Positions 1 through 9,225 of a DNA stretch of 64,000 nt are shown one piece after another. Under the pieces are notes generated by a model. The model was not told the DNA's origin, made no database searches, and saw only the letters and a program-made list of their open reading frames with translations. Position numbers and translations under genes: made by a program. The first letter of the stretch is position 1. The number at the start of each line of letters is the position of its first letter. The DNA comes from Sphingomonas sp. SUN019 (GTDB lineage Bacteria; Pseudomonadota; Alphaproteobacteria; Sphingomonadales; Sphingomonadaceae), in assembly GCF_024758705.1 (NCBI RefSeq), contig NZ_CP096971.1, positions 62,001 through 126,000 of the forward strand, written 5' to 3'.

Positions 1-210
1 TCCTTTCGTCTGACGTCATACATTCGAATCGGCCTTCATGGCTGCATCTAGAGTGGTCAACGTTTTGCTGCGCTTGCGAAGGCAAGACGCCCCGTTATGC
101 CGACGATGCGAAGATTTATCGACATGGTGAATGGCCCGTCGCTTATGCGGCCCGGACCGTCGCACCACCGGGTTGCGCTGCACTGCAAAATAGCTTTGCG
201 TATCTTGGTG
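1..210. other. left edge, no gene supported
   Basis: I see no convincing coding sequence here. The frame of the following glycosyltransferase stays open to position 97, but its codons before about 205 include several rare in this genome (AGA, ATA, CTT, TTT) and the peptide has no family resemblance. The stretch is probably the leader of the polysaccharide operon, but I could not pick out a promoter. Confidence 0.5.
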
Positions 211-993
211 GTGCCGGATCGTGGCCAGAAAGTCGATGGCGCTCCGTCCGGACCGTCGCCGACCACCGAAATCTTCGTGGTGTCGCTGGCCGATGCCGGC
301 GACCGCCGCGCCGCGTTCGCCGATCGCGCGCGAGACGCCGGTCTCGACTGGCGCTTCTTCGACGCCTGCACCGCAAAGCCCGACAGCCTGACGCTCGACG
401 AACTGGCGGTCCGCCGCAACAAGGGCAGGGCGATGACCCGCGGCGAGATCGGCTGCTACGCCAGCCATTTCTCGATCTGGGAGGACATCGTCGCACGCGG
501 CGTCACGCAGGCGATCGTGCTGGAGGACGATACGATCGTCGACTGGGCGTATCTCGCGCGGTTGGCCGACACCGACCTCGCCGCGCGCGGCTATGACTAT
601 CTGCGGCTCTACGCGAAACGGCCGACCTTCCAGCGCATCGTCGCAAAGGATTTCCTGCAGCATTCACGCACCGTGGTGGAATTGATCGGTCTGGCTTACG
701 GTACGCAAGGCTATGCCATCACGCAGGCTGGCGCACGGGCTTTCGTCGCGGAGTGCCGCATGATCCGTCGGCCGATCGACGATGCGATGGACCGGTCCTG
801 GGCGCATGGGGTCCGCAATCTCGCGCTGTTCCCGGCGCCGATCCTGGAGGCGACGGTGCCGTCCGCGATCGGCGCGACGCGGTTTGCCGGGAAGGACGAT
901 CCGGCGTTTTCCGCGCTCAGCCAGCGCGCCTGGCGACGGCTGGAGCGCGCGCGGATGCGGATGATGAAGATGAGGCGGCTCCTTGGACGCTGA
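211..993 (+). CDS. glycosyltransferase family 25 (LPS/exopolysaccharide)
   Basis: Transfers a sugar from a nucleotide-sugar donor during surface glycan assembly on the cytoplasmic side. The family is recognised from IFVVSLADAGDRRAAF near the N-terminus, the GEIGCYASH motif near residue 78 and the acidic IVLEDD motif near residue 104. The C-terminus is strongly basic (RMRMMKMRRLLGR), which may help membrane association. The start is uncertain: TTG 205, GTG 208 and GTG 211 are adjacent, the frame is open to ATG 97, and none has a strong ribosome site; the shorter form fits codon usage. The stop overlaps the next gene by 11 nt, so the two are probably translationally coupled. The sugar transferred cannot be told from sequence. 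Confidence 0.8.
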   Translation: MPDRGQKVDGAPSGPSPTTEIFVVSLADAGDRRAAFADRARDAGLDWRFFDACTAKPDSLTLDELAVRRNKGRAMTRGEIGCYASHFSIWEDIVARGVTQAIVLEDDTIVDWAYLARLADTDLAARGYDYLRLYAKRPTFQRIVAKDFLQHSRTVVELIGLAYGTQGYAITQAGARAFVAECRMIRRPIDDAMDRSWAHGVRNLALFPAPILEATVPSAIGATRFAGKDDPAFSALSQRAWRRLERARMRMMKMRRLLGR

Positions 994-2464
994 ACGGCCA
1001 CGGTTCGACGCCGAACTGCGCAAGCGGAGCAAGGGCTCGATCGGCTGGACGCTGCTGCGTTTCCTGTCCGATCAGGTCTTTTCCTTCATCGTCTTCGTCA
1101 TGCTCGCGCGGCTGCTGACGCGCGCAGAGATCGGCGCGTTCGCGGTGATCGCGATCACCGCGGAGGCGTTTCGCATCATTTCGACCGCGGGATTGCTCCA
1201 GACCATCGCACGACGGCGAGAACTTACCCCGGAATTTCTCGATACGATCCATCGATCGCAACAAGCGTTCGCCATTCTGTCGTGCGGTATCATCGTCCTG
1301 CTCGCCCGGCCGATAGCCGAGTTGATGGGCGCGCCCGGAATCGCATTGCCGCTGGCGGTGCAGAGCTTCGTGCTGCCGCTCGCCTCGCTGGGCGTCACCC
1401 ACATGGCGCTCAGGCTGCGCGAATTCGGGCACCGGACGACCGCGCTGCGCTCGGTGGTCAGCGGGCTTGTTGGCGGCGGCGCGGCGATAGCGGCGGCGTT
1501 CTGGGGTGCTGGGATCTGGGCGCTGGTGATCCAACGGCTGGTCTCCGAAGCCATCGGCGTGGTATTGTCGCGACGATCCTATGACTGGACTCCGGGCTGG
1601 GCGTTCGCCTGGCCGATCCTGCGTGGCAACCTGATGCTGAATGTCAGCCTGATCTATGTCCAACTCGTCTTCCTGGCGACCGTCCGCATCCAGGAAATGG
1701 TGATCGGCGCGGGGATCGGCCTTGCGGCGGTCGGCATCTATCGCACAGCATGGCGCACCGTGGAGTTGATCTCGCGTGGCGCGATCCAGCCGTTCACCAC
1801 AGTGGCGACGCAGACGCTGGCCCGGGTCAAGAACGACCGCGTCGAACTCGCGCGCGCCTATCGCTGGATGATCGCGCGCGCGGCCGCCATTTCCTTTCCG
1901 GCGCTCGTCGGGTTCGGGGCGCTCGCGCCGGTCGCGGTGCCATTCGTGTTCGGTGCGAAATGGCATGAGGCGGGCGAACTGGCGCAGGTCTTCGCGTTCA
2001 TGGCGCTACCGTTCACGCTCAATTTCTTCGCCTCGCCCTCGCTCTCGGCGCTCGGCGCCGGGCGCAGCCTGATCGCCTTGTCGACAACCCAATTGGTCTT
2101 GAGCGCCATCCTCACCCTGTTGGCCCTTCCCTACGGGCTTTTCGCGATCGCCGTCTCCTATGTCGTACGCGCCTATTCCACCGTGCCGATGCAGATATGG
2201 CTGCTGCGTCGCGCGTCCGGCATCGGGCCGAGGACCACCTTCGCGGCGGTCGGCGCGCCGCTTGCGGCCTCGACCGTCATGGGCGTCGCGCTGGTGTTCG
2301 GCCTGCGCGCACTGCAGTCCGCGGGCGTCGGCGCGCCGATGATCCTTCTGGCGCTCGTTCCATTCGGCGCGGCGCTTTATGCGGCGATCCTGCTCATCGT
2401 GTCGGCCGAATGGCGCGCGATGATCGCCGGTCCCGCCAATCGTTTCCGAAAGGCCTTTGCTTGA
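983..2464 (+). CDS. oligosaccharide flippase (Wzx-like)
   Basis: Polytopic inner-membrane protein of 493 aa, expected to flip lipid-linked repeat units to the periplasmic face. The N-terminal part fits the polysaccharide-synthesis/MOP flippase family: after a basic start comes GWTLLRFLSDQVFSFIVFV and then LLTRAEIGAFAVI, followed by about 12-14 hydrophobic segments. Translation starts at TTG 983 inside the 3' end of the GT25 gene. Its stop overlaps the TTG start of the pyruvyl transferase (TTGA at 2461-2464). It belongs with the Wzy-type polymerase at 4119-5480 in one Wzx/Wzy pathway. The transported glycan is unknown. Confidence 0.88.
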   Translation: MDAERPRFDAELRKRSKGSIGWTLLRFLSDQVFSFIVFVMLARLLTRAEIGAFAVIAITAEAFRIISTAGLLQTIARRRELTPEFLDTIHRSQQAFAILSCGIIVLLARPIAELMGAPGIALPLAVQSFVLPLASLGVTHMALRLREFGHRTTALRSVVSGLVGGGAAIAAAFWGAGIWALVIQRLVSEAIGVVLSRRSYDWTPGWAFAWPILRGNLMLNVSLIYVQLVFLATVRIQEMVIGAGIGLAAVGIYRTAWRTVELISRGAIQPFTTVATQTLARVKNDRVELARAYRWMIARAAAISFPALVGFGALAPVAVPFVFGAKWHEAGELAQVFAFMALPFTLNFFASPSLSALGAGRSLIALSTTQLVLSAILTLLALPYGLFAIAVSYVVRAYSTVPMQIWLLRRASGIGPRTTFAAVGAPLAASTVMGVALVFGLRALQSAGVGAPMILLALVPFGAALYAAILLIVSAEWRAMIAGPANRFRKAFA

Positions 2465-3468
2465 CCCAAACCGCCGATCAGGTCGTCGCCACGCTCGCCG
2501 GACGCTTTGCGGCGACGCTCGACAAGATCCTGCCGCCAGGCAAACTGGCCCTCGTCGATTTTCCCGATCACAGCAATGTCGGCGATTCGGCGATATGGCT
2601 GGGTGAGATGGCGTATCTGCGCCGCGCCGGACGGATGCCGGACTATGTTTCCGCGCTCGGCGATCATGACGACGATGCGATGGCGAAGCGAATCGGCGAC
2701 GGCACTATCCTGATCCACGGCGGCGGCAATTTCGGTACGCTCTGGCCGAAGCACGAAGCGTTCCGGCTGCAGATGCTTCGGCGTCACCCAAATTGCGCGA
2801 TCGTCCAGATGCCGCAGTCGATCCATTATGACACGCCGGAACGCGCTGACGAAATGGCTGCGGCGATCGCCACGCATGGCCGGTTCACCCTGCTGGTGCG
2901 AGATGCCAAGTCGTTGGCGTTCGCGCGCGAGCGGTTCGATTGTGCGGTCGATCTGTGCCCCGATGCGGCGCTGATGCTGGGCCGTCAGCAGCGCGCCGCC
3001 CCCGCCAGCTCACCGGTCTTCGCATTGCTGCGCACCGATCATGAACGCGCCGCGGGGACCGATGCCGTCCCGCCCGCCGGCGTGCTGGCCGACGACTGGC
3101 TGGCCGAAGACCCGCGCGCGCGCAATCGCGTGCGTGGCTGGCTGAAGCTGCGCCGGTTGCTGATGCGCGATCCACAGGCGCAGCGGCTGATGCTGCAGCG
3201 TGTGCTGGCGGAATGGCGCGTCAAGCGCGGTTTGGCGATGCTGAGTCAGGGCGATGTGGTCGTCACCGACCGGCTTCACGCGCACATCCTGTCGCTGCTG
3301 CTGGATATTCCGCACGTCTTGCTGGATAACAGCTACGGCAAGGTAGCCGGGTTCGCCGACCAATGGACCGCGCAGTACGCCGGTCTGTCGCGCGCCGCGA
3401 CGCGCGATGCCGCTTTCCAGGCGGCGCTGGCCGCTATCAAGGAAAGGAAAAGCGATGTCGATCCGTGA
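2461..3468 (+). CDS. polysaccharide pyruvyl transferase family protein
   Basis: Expected to add a pyruvate ketal from phosphoenolpyruvate to a sugar of the repeat unit, giving it negative charge (GumL/ExoV-like family). Visible family features in 335 aa are DHSNVGDSAIW near residue 38, the HGGGNFGTLWP loop, QMPQSIHY, and a C-terminal TDRLHAHILSLLL with DNSYGK. The TTG at 2461 overlaps the flippase stop by four bases and is the natural start; the frame is open further upstream but that part is shadow of the flippase. The 3' end overlaps the next gene by 14 nt. The presence of this gene suggests an acidic, pyruvylated polymer. Confidence 0.88.
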   Translation: MTQTADQVVATLAGRFAATLDKILPPGKLALVDFPDHSNVGDSAIWLGEMAYLRRAGRMPDYVSALGDHDDDAMAKRIGDGTILIHGGGNFGTLWPKHEAFRLQMLRRHPNCAIVQMPQSIHYDTPERADEMAAAIATHGRFTLLVRDAKSLAFARERFDCAVDLCPDAALMLGRQQRAAPASSPVFALLRTDHERAAGTDAVPPAGVLADDWLAEDPRARNRVRGWLKLRRLLMRDPQAQRLMLQRVLAEWRVKRGLAMLSQGDVVVTDRLHAHILSLLLDIPHVLLDNSYGKVAGFADQWTAQYAGLSRAATRDAAFQAALAAIKERKSDVDP

Positions 3469-4162
3469 TCGAATCGTCCGCCGATGGGCGACGCTCCGCC
3501 TCAGCCCCACCGCCAGGCGGATGCGGCGCGAAGGGCTGACCTATCTGCGCCCCGTCAAGTTGATGCGGATCGAGGCCGCGCTTCGTCGATTGAAGAAGCG
3601 GCGTGTCGCCGGCGACTATCTGGAGTTCGGTGTGGCGCTGGGCGGCACCGCGGCGTTGATCGCCCCGGCGGCCCGCCGCGCCGACGCGACCTTCGTCGGG
3701 CTGGACGTGTTCTCCACCATTCCGCCGCCCACGTCCGAATATGACGATGCGAAGTCGCGTGAGCGCTACGCCGTGATCGCGGCCGGTGCGGCGACGGGGA
3801 TCGGTGGCGAGACCTATTACGGCTATCGCGACGACCTGCTCGACCATGTCGAACACGTGCTGGCCGATGTCGGCGCACCGGTCGACGGCACCAACGTGCG
3901 CCTGGAAAAGGGGCTGTTCGAGGATAGCTGGCCAACGCTTCACGTCGATCGCGTCGCTTTTGCGCACATCGACTGCGACTGGCATGATCCGGTGCGTTAC
4001 TGTCTGGATGCGGTCGCGCCGAAATTATCCGACGGCGGCCTGATCGTGATCGACGACTATCACGATTACGCTGGTTGCCGCATCGCCGTGGACGCCTTCC
4101 TCGCCGAAAATCCCGGATTCAGGATGGTGCCGGGTGCCAATCCGCTGATTGAGCGCCGCTGA
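3455..4162 (+). CDS. TylF/MycF-type SAM-dependent methyltransferase
   Basis: Macrocin-O-methyltransferase (TylF) family, 235 aa, expected to O-methylate a sugar. Visible: SAM-binding strand DYLEFGVALGGTAALIA near residue 50, and the acidic metal/catalytic region FAHIDCDWHDPVRY followed by GGLIVIDDYHDY. ATG 3455 is preceded by an AAGGAAAGG ribosome site and lies in the end of the pyruvyl transferase. Downstream, its last 44 nt overlap the 3' end of the converging polymerase gene. In this context it most likely decorates the same polysaccharide; a methyltransferase acting on a lipid or rhamnose is an alternative. Confidence 0.85.
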   Translation: MSIRDRIVRRWATLRLSPTARRMRREGLTYLRPVKLMRIEAALRRLKKRRVAGDYLEFGVALGGTAALIAPAARRADATFVGLDVFSTIPPPTSEYDDAKSRERYAVIAAGAATGIGGETYYGYRDDLLDHVEHVLADVGAPVDGTNVRLEKGLFEDSWPTLHVDRVAFAHIDCDWHDPVRYCLDAVAPKLSDGGLIVIDDYHDYAGCRIAVDAFLAENPGFRMVPGANPLIERR

Positions 4163-5480
4163 CTCCGCGCCGCCTACGACTGGCGACACGACCCGCGCGA
4201 TAGATCGTGTAGCCGCACAGGAAGCCGTACAACCCAAGCCCCTCCACTTGCCAGAACGGCATCGTCGCCATCGTCAGCAACAGGAACGACGCGTGCGCCG
4301 ACACCAGCATCAACCGGTCGCCGGTGGCCGAAAGCGCGGCCCACAGCATCGTCGCCCACAGGATCAGCATCGCCAGCACGCCCACCAGCCCGAGTTCGTA
4401 AACCGTGCTGACCAGCGTATTGTGCGGATAGACCTTGAACAATCCGGCCCAGCTTTCCGGTCCGAAGCCGAACAGATACTGGATCGGGCCGCCTTCCTTC
4501 CACGCGTATATGTAGCTGCTCCAGATATAGGCGCGCGCGGACATGATCTGCTTGTCGGCGTAGGTGAAGTCCGCGGGTGGCTTGATGAGTTCGCCGGGAT
4601 GCGTGAACAGCATCGCTATATCGGCGAATTTGTCGCCGTAGAAAACGACCGCCACGCCGACCAGTCCCAGCGCCACTGCGCCCGCCACGCCCGCCATGAA
4701 CGGCCGCTGGTCGCGCCGGACGCTGATCGTCATGTCGACCCACAAGGTTGCGATGGCGAGCGGCCCCATCGCAAAGATCGCCGTGCGATAGCCCGCGAGA
4801 TTGATGCCCACCAGCGTCGCCAGCAGGAAGAAGGCTCGCAACGCCGGATGCGCCGCGCGCGCGAAGCAACCGACCACGAAGCCGGCGACCAGCGCGACCG
4901 AAAAAGCCGATTCGTGATTGTATCCGCCGATCCAGACGAGGCCGTCTTCCAGATCGGATCCCTTGGGCAGGTTCAGCGCCAGCGATAGCCACTGGAATAC
5001 CAGCAGCGGCAGGAACGCGACCATCAGCCACCCGATGAAATGCCCTTCGGGATCACGGCGATGCGCCTGGAACACCGCCAGTGCGATCACGATATAATAT
5101 AGATATTTTACGATTCCGTCGAACGCGCCGACCGGATCGTCGTTCAGAAACGCGCTGAGCAACAGCAGCGCCATCAGCAGATAGACGGGTATCAGCCAGC
5201 GGATCGCAAGGTTCGCCAGCCGGACGACGAAGATCAGGCCGATCCCGGTGATCGCTACGGACAGCACGGCATTGCCCGACAGTCCGGCCACCAGCGGGCG
5301 GAACATCCACAGATGATACGCGCCCGCGATGTACCGCAGCCACAACGCGACCAGCACGAAGCGCGCCGCCGCGCCGCGCAATCGCGCAAATGCGATCGCA
5401 AGTGGGACGAGCAGCAGCACCGTCACCGGAACGAGGATCTCTAGCCCGAACGACGGGCCGAAACTGGTGGTTTCGTTCAC
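4119..5480 (-). CDS. O-antigen polymerase/ligase-like membrane protein (Wzy-type)
   Basis: Polytopic inner-membrane protein of 453 aa with about 10-12 hydrophobic segments, expected to polymerise lipid-linked repeat units in the periplasm. The family mark is the large loop towards the C-terminus containing YLFGFGPESWAGLF and then YPHNTLVSTVYELGLVG, typical of the Wzy/WaaL O-antigen ligase superfamily. It follows the autokinase gene on the same strand with a 12 nt gap, so the two are one operon. Its 3' end overlaps the methyltransferase on the other strand by 44 nt. WaaL-type ligase activity cannot be excluded, but the neighbours favour a polymerase. Confidence 0.8.
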   Translation of the reverse strand: MNETTSFGPSFGLEILVPVTVLLLVPLAIAFARLRGAAARFVLVALWLRYIAGAYHLWMFRPLVAGLSGNAVLSVAITGIGLIFVVRLANLAIRWLIPVYLLMALLLLSAFLNDDPVGAFDGIVKYLYYIVIALAVFQAHRRDPEGHFIGWLMVAFLPLLVFQWLSLALNLPKGSDLEDGLVWIGGYNHESAFSVALVAGFVVGCFARAAHPALRAFFLLATLVGINLAGYRTAIFAMGPLAIATLWVDMTISVRRDQRPFMAGVAGAVALGLVGVAVVFYGDKFADIAMLFTHPGELIKPPADFTYADKQIMSARAYIWSSYIYAWKEGGPIQYLFGFGPESWAGLFKVYPHNTLVSTVYELGLVGVLAMLILWATMLWAALSATGDRLMLVSAHASFLLLTMATMPFWQVEGLGLYGFLCGYTIYRAGRVASRRRRGVSGAQSADWHPAPS

Positions 5481-5492
5481 GCTGCTGCTCGC

Positions 5493-7679
5493 TCAGGCGG
5501 TGTGATAGCTTGCGACGTCCTTGTAGTAATAACCCGCATCGCCGAACCCGGAACGCGCCTGTTCCACGACGTTGACCTGTGTCAGCGCGACGCCAAGGAC
5601 ATTGGCGTCGACGTCGCCCAGGCGATTGAGCGCGATCTCCGCCGCTTTCGCCGCGGTCTTGCGCCAGCGCAGCAGGAAGACGACGCCATCGGCCATGCTG
5701 GCGATGACGCGCGCTTCATCGACCGCCAGCACGGGGGCGGTGTCGAGCACGATCAGGTCGAACCGTTCGCGCAACTGCGTCAGCAGTACCGCAAAGCCGC
5801 CGCCTTCGGTCAGCGTCAGATCACCGGCGTCGGTCCGCTGTGGAAGCAGCCAAGCGCCGGTTTCGCTGTCCTGGACCAGCACCTGCTCCAGCGTCGCCTG
5901 ACCGGCGAGCAGCTCGTTCAGGCCCGCCGAGACCTTCCCGCCGAATTGTCGGCTGGTCGCACGTCGGCGCGGATCGCAATCGATCAACAGCGTGCTGATG
6001 CCCGCCACCGCGGCGGACCGAACCAAGCAAATGGCGGTGGTCGTCTTGCCTTCGCCCGGCACCGACGATGCGATCGCGATGACGCGCTGCTTCTGGTCGG
6101 GCGTGGCGAACAGGATCGAGGTTCTGAGCGAACGAAACGATTCCGCGAAAAGCGATTCGGGCCGTTGCAGGATCAGTTCCATCGGCGCCGCGGGGAGGCG
6201 GCCCTTGCGATATTCGGGCAGCGTCGCGGCATCGGGGATCGACGCCAGCATGGAGAGCCCAAGCCGCTTTTCAATTGCGTCGCTGGTTTCCAGACCACGT
6301 TCCAGCAGCTGCATCAGCAGAACCGTCAGCGCGGCGGCGACAAGACCGCCCACCACGGCGGCGGCGGCATAGACCAGCGGATTGGGCGCGCTGGGCGCCG
6401 CGGGCACGCGCGCCGCGGCGATGATGTAACTGTCGCTTTGCTCCAGACCTTCCTGCGCGACCGTCTGACGGTAACGATCGAGGAACGAGCGATACAGCGT
6501 ACGCGCCGACTCGGCGTTGCGCTCCAGCTCGTTCAGCCGGACCGACGCATTGTTGTCCGCGGCCAATTTGCCCTCGGCGCGTCCGATCGAATTCTGCAGC
6601 GACGCGGCGCGCTGGCTCGCGATATTGGCCTGGATCGTGGTGTTGGCGACGATCCGGCGGACCTCGGCGGCGATCTGCGCGTCGGTGTTCGCCTGCGCCT
6701 GTTGCGCACGCTGCAGATCGGGATGGAGCGGGCCGTAGCGCTTTTCCAGCGAGGCGACGTCGCGACCAATCTGGGCGCGTTGCGCGCGGAGCTGGCTGAC
6801 GACCGGCGAATCGAGCGATTCGCCCAGTTCGTCGCCGCTGCGGCCACGCGCGAGCTGCGATCGCGCCGTCGACAGGCGCGCCTGCGCGGCGGCGTTCTCG
6901 GCCTGCGCCTGCGCCGCCTGGGTCGACAGGTTGGAAAGCCCCTCCTGGCTGACCGAGCTAAGGTTGGAGGCGGCGAACAGGCTGTTCGCGGCCCGGAAAT
7001 CCGCCACCGCTTTCTCCGCGCTCAGCACCTGACCGCGCATCTGTTGCAAACGGCCTTCCAGAAAGCGGCTGGCGCGCTTCGTCGCGCCCGACTTGGTGCC
7101 GACCTGACGCGAGACATAGGCCTGCGCGACCGTGTTCACGATCTGCGCGGCGAGGGTAGGCGAACTCGATTCGTACGAAATGCTGATCGCATACGACAGG
7201 CCGGACCGCTTGACCGTCAGATTGGCCAGCACATTGCCGATCGCGCGTGACCGCGCGATCGGATCAGGCTTGGCGTTCGAATTGGCGGGCAGCGCAACGC
7301 CGCCGTTGAAATCCGCATTGCGATCCAGTCGCAACGTGTCGACGACCGCACCGATCAGAGCGGGGGCACGCAACGCCTCGACCTCGGTGTCCACCGCTGC
7401 CGAATCGGGATCGACCGTCGGGGTCACCTGATCCTCTGCGATCACTTTTTCGGCGGTGCGCTCCAGCGCGACCTGCGCCGTAGCGACATATCGCCGCTCG
7501 GCCGCCATGTAGGCGATCAGCGCAATCAGCGCGGCGATGGCCAGGATGATCGCGATCACGGCCGCCCGCCGGCGGATGATGCGGCCGATGTGGCGAACGT
7601 CGATCAATGACGCGGCGTCCACGTCCGGTTCGGGATATCTGCCGCGCGGGTCGATGCGGTGCCGGGCTGTCGCGTCCAT
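5493..7679 (-). CDS. Wzc/GumC-type chain-length protein and tyrosine autokinase
   Basis: A 728 aa fusion of a Wzz-type chain-length domain and a cytoplasmic BY-kinase, controlling polymer length and export. Order: N-terminal cytoplasmic tail, TM1 near residue 45, a periplasmic domain with long coiled coil (residues about 190-420), TM2 near 450, then the kinase with Walker A SSVPGEGKTTTA near 540, LLIDCDPRR (Walker A') and DLIVLDTAPV (Walker B). It ends in a tyrosine cluster, GYYYKDVASYHTA, the usual autophosphorylation tail. ATG 7679 is preceded in frame by TTG 7682. The gene is translated just before the polymerase (12 nt gap). No separate phosphatase or outer-membrane exporter is in the window. 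Confidence 0.92.
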   Translation of the reverse strand: MDATARHRIDPRGRYPEPDVDAASLIDVRHIGRIIRRRAAVIAIILAIAALIALIAYMAAERRYVATAQVALERTAEKVIAEDQVTPTVDPDSAAVDTEVEALRAPALIGAVVDTLRLDRNADFNGGVALPANSNAKPDPIARSRAIGNVLANLTVKRSGLSYAISISYESSSPTLAAQIVNTVAQAYVSRQVGTKSGATKRASRFLEGRLQQMRGQVLSAEKAVADFRAANSLFAASNLSSVSQEGLSNLSTQAAQAQAENAAAQARLSTARSQLARGRSGDELGESLDSPVVSQLRAQRAQIGRDVASLEKRYGPLHPDLQRAQQAQANTDAQIAAEVRRIVANTTIQANIASQRAASLQNSIGRAEGKLAADNNASVRLNELERNAESARTLYRSFLDRYRQTVAQEGLEQSDSYIIAAARVPAAPSAPNPLVYAAAAVVGGLVAAALTVLLMQLLERGLETSDAIEKRLGLSMLASIPDAATLPEYRKGRLPAAPMELILQRPESLFAESFRSLRTSILFATPDQKQRVIAIASSVPGEGKTTTAICLVRSAAVAGISTLLIDCDPRRRATSRQFGGKVSAGLNELLAGQATLEQVLVQDSETGAWLLPQRTDAGDLTLTEGGGFAVLLTQLRERFDLIVLDTAPVLAVDEARVIASMADGVVFLLRWRKTAAKAAEIALNRLGDVDANVLGVALTQVNVVEQARSGFGDAGYYYKDVASYHTA

Positions 7680-7905
7680 CAATTATGCCTTGTTGTAGAG
7701 GTTCTGGACACGTTCATTGGCACCCTCTGCATATCGACACCTCCGTGGGCCTCGGCCGGATCACGCCCGATCCATACGCGATTTGGATCGGTGCGGCGAA
7801 TCGGCATCCCCCGTCACCAAAGCGACTGTGGTTTCTGTTGCGACGCAGCAACACGACAAAGCCGAGCCGTGCATCCGTTGCGCCCAAGCCTGATTGCAAC
7901 GCCTG

Positions 7906-8832
7906 TCACAGCCGTGGCGGAGCGCCGCTCCATCGTATTCCGCCCGGAACATTTCCCTTGCCGCGACGCCGAATAAGCGGCGTTCCTGAGGGAACGTCAA
8001 TGTCGTGCGTACCCACGATGATCTGGACTGGCCCATCATGGACGTCGAAGATCGGCCAGGCGCGCGCGCTTTTCACCACCAGATGCGCGATGTAGATGAC
8101 GATCGGCGCGCCGGCCGGCGCCTTGCTGCCCATCAACGCGAAATGAACCGTGTCGCCGATCCCGCCAATTTTGAGCGGCTCGACGCTCGTCAGGCGGGTG
8201 GCGCGGATGTTGGCCCACAACCGGTAATTGCGCGCGTTGCCGCCCGCGATACAATCGTCGAGCACGGACTCGCTCGATTTCAGGTCGAACCCGCCGTCGC
8301 TGTTGTCCCACGCGCCGCACTTGCGGAACAGCAGCCGCCGGTTGCCGCGCTCCGCCGAAAAGCCGTCGCCGTTCCAATATTGCCTGGGCTTCCGATGCCA
8401 CCGAAAACCGCGCATCGTGCAGCGCTCGAACCGAAAATCCGACGCTTCGTCGGCCAGCGCGATACCGCAGGGCAGGTCGTGCGCACCCGTCGTCATCACG
8501 CCGCTTGCCGTAATGTCGGTCAGGACGCCGCCGGTGCTGTCATATCTGATCCGCGCGAACCCGCGACGCAATTTGGTCGCGGTGACATTCGACACGCGCA
8601 GGCCGACGCATCCCGCGGTTGCGCGATCGACGCCATTGTTCTCGATCACGCGATAGGCGCCGTCGATGCGGACATCTTCGATCACGACACCACGCGTCGG
8701 GCGATCCAGTACGAACAGCCCGTTGCCCACGTCGCGCGCGTTGATCCGGCGATAATCGGCGTTGGTCTTTACATGATAGACCGCCTCGCCATCGGCGGCG
8801 ATCATCGTTCTGCGACTCGCGGGAATCATCAT
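7906..8832 (-). CDS. right-handed parallel beta-helix protein
   Basis: 308 aa with the irregular short-strand pattern of a parallel beta-helix: RINARDVGNGLFVLD, VVIEDVRIDGAYRVIEN, FRFERCTMRGFRW and LLFRKCGAWDNSDGGFDLK read as successive rungs. This fold is used by pectate-lyase-like enzymes, epimerases and phage-like depolymerases, so a role in cutting or editing the polysaccharide made by its neighbours is plausible. I see no signal peptide. ATG 8832 (followed by a second ATG) has an AGAGGG ribosome site; ATG 8856 is possible but has none. The gene is 226 nt upstream of the autokinase gene on the same strand. Catalytic residues cannot be assigned. Confidence 0.7.
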   Translation of the reverse strand: MMIPASRRTMIAADGEAVYHVKTNADYRRINARDVGNGLFVLDRPTRGVVIEDVRIDGAYRVIENNGVDRATAGCVGLRVSNVTATKLRRGFARIRYDSTGGVLTDITASGVMTTGAHDLPCGIALADEASDFRFERCTMRGFRWHRKPRQYWNGDGFSAERGNRRLLFRKCGAWDNSDGGFDLKSSESVLDDCIAGGNARNYRLWANIRATRLTSVEPLKIGGIGDTVHFALMGSKAPAGAPIVIYIAHLVVKSARAWPIFDVHDGPVQIIVGTHDIDVPSGTPLIRRRGKGNVPGGIRWSGAPPRL

Positions 8833-8997
8833 CGGCCCTCTATCGACGGCCCGCATTGCGCGACACCGCCCGTGCGGCAGACGGGCCGCTGCGTACGCCT
8901 AAAATCTGCTGGTTAACGGGCGCGAAAGCCTGTGGCTTAACCGGGTTGAAGCACTGGCGGTGCCAACAGAGCGGCGAACGCAGAGGAGTTCTGGCCG

Positions 8998-9144
8998 ATG
9001 CCTTATTCAACACAAACCGCGCAGCGCGCGAATTCAAACCCCGAAAACCAACGTGCCATGGCTGCATTTTCAGCGCTGCTCGCGCCCCGCGTGTCCATGC
9101 AAAGTTCCCTTTTTACCGCTCTGAGACGATGGATTAATCCTTAG
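8998..9144 (+). CDS. possible small protein, 48 aa
   Basis: A 48-codon frame from ATG 8998 to TAG 9144 with a good ribosome site (GAGGAG, 9 nt before the start). The peptide begins MPYSTQTAQRANSNPENQ and ends SSLFTALRRWINP, with an alanine-rich middle. I do not recognise it. It sits alone between the beta-helix gene and the small membrane protein at 9226. The ribosome site is the only positive evidence, so it may be chance. Confidence 0.3.
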   Translation: MPYSTQTAQRANSNPENQRAMAAFSALLAPRVSMQSSLFTALRRWINP

Positions 9145-9225
9145 TAGACAATTTCAGTTCACGGGTCGGTTTAACCCGGCTAAGGCACGGCTCGACCCAG
9201 GGGTGTGGGCGGGGGCGGGAAGAGG

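Noticed and set aside
2197..2460. N-terminal extension of the pyruvyl transferase
   Set aside because: These 88 codons lie within the flippase and are Arg/Ala-rich; the family start fits TTG 2461, which overlaps the flippase stop.
5502..7250. A 582-codon plus-strand frame opposite the Wzc autokinase
   Set aside because: Shadow frame; the minus-strand protein has Walker motifs, two membrane helices and a tyrosine tail.
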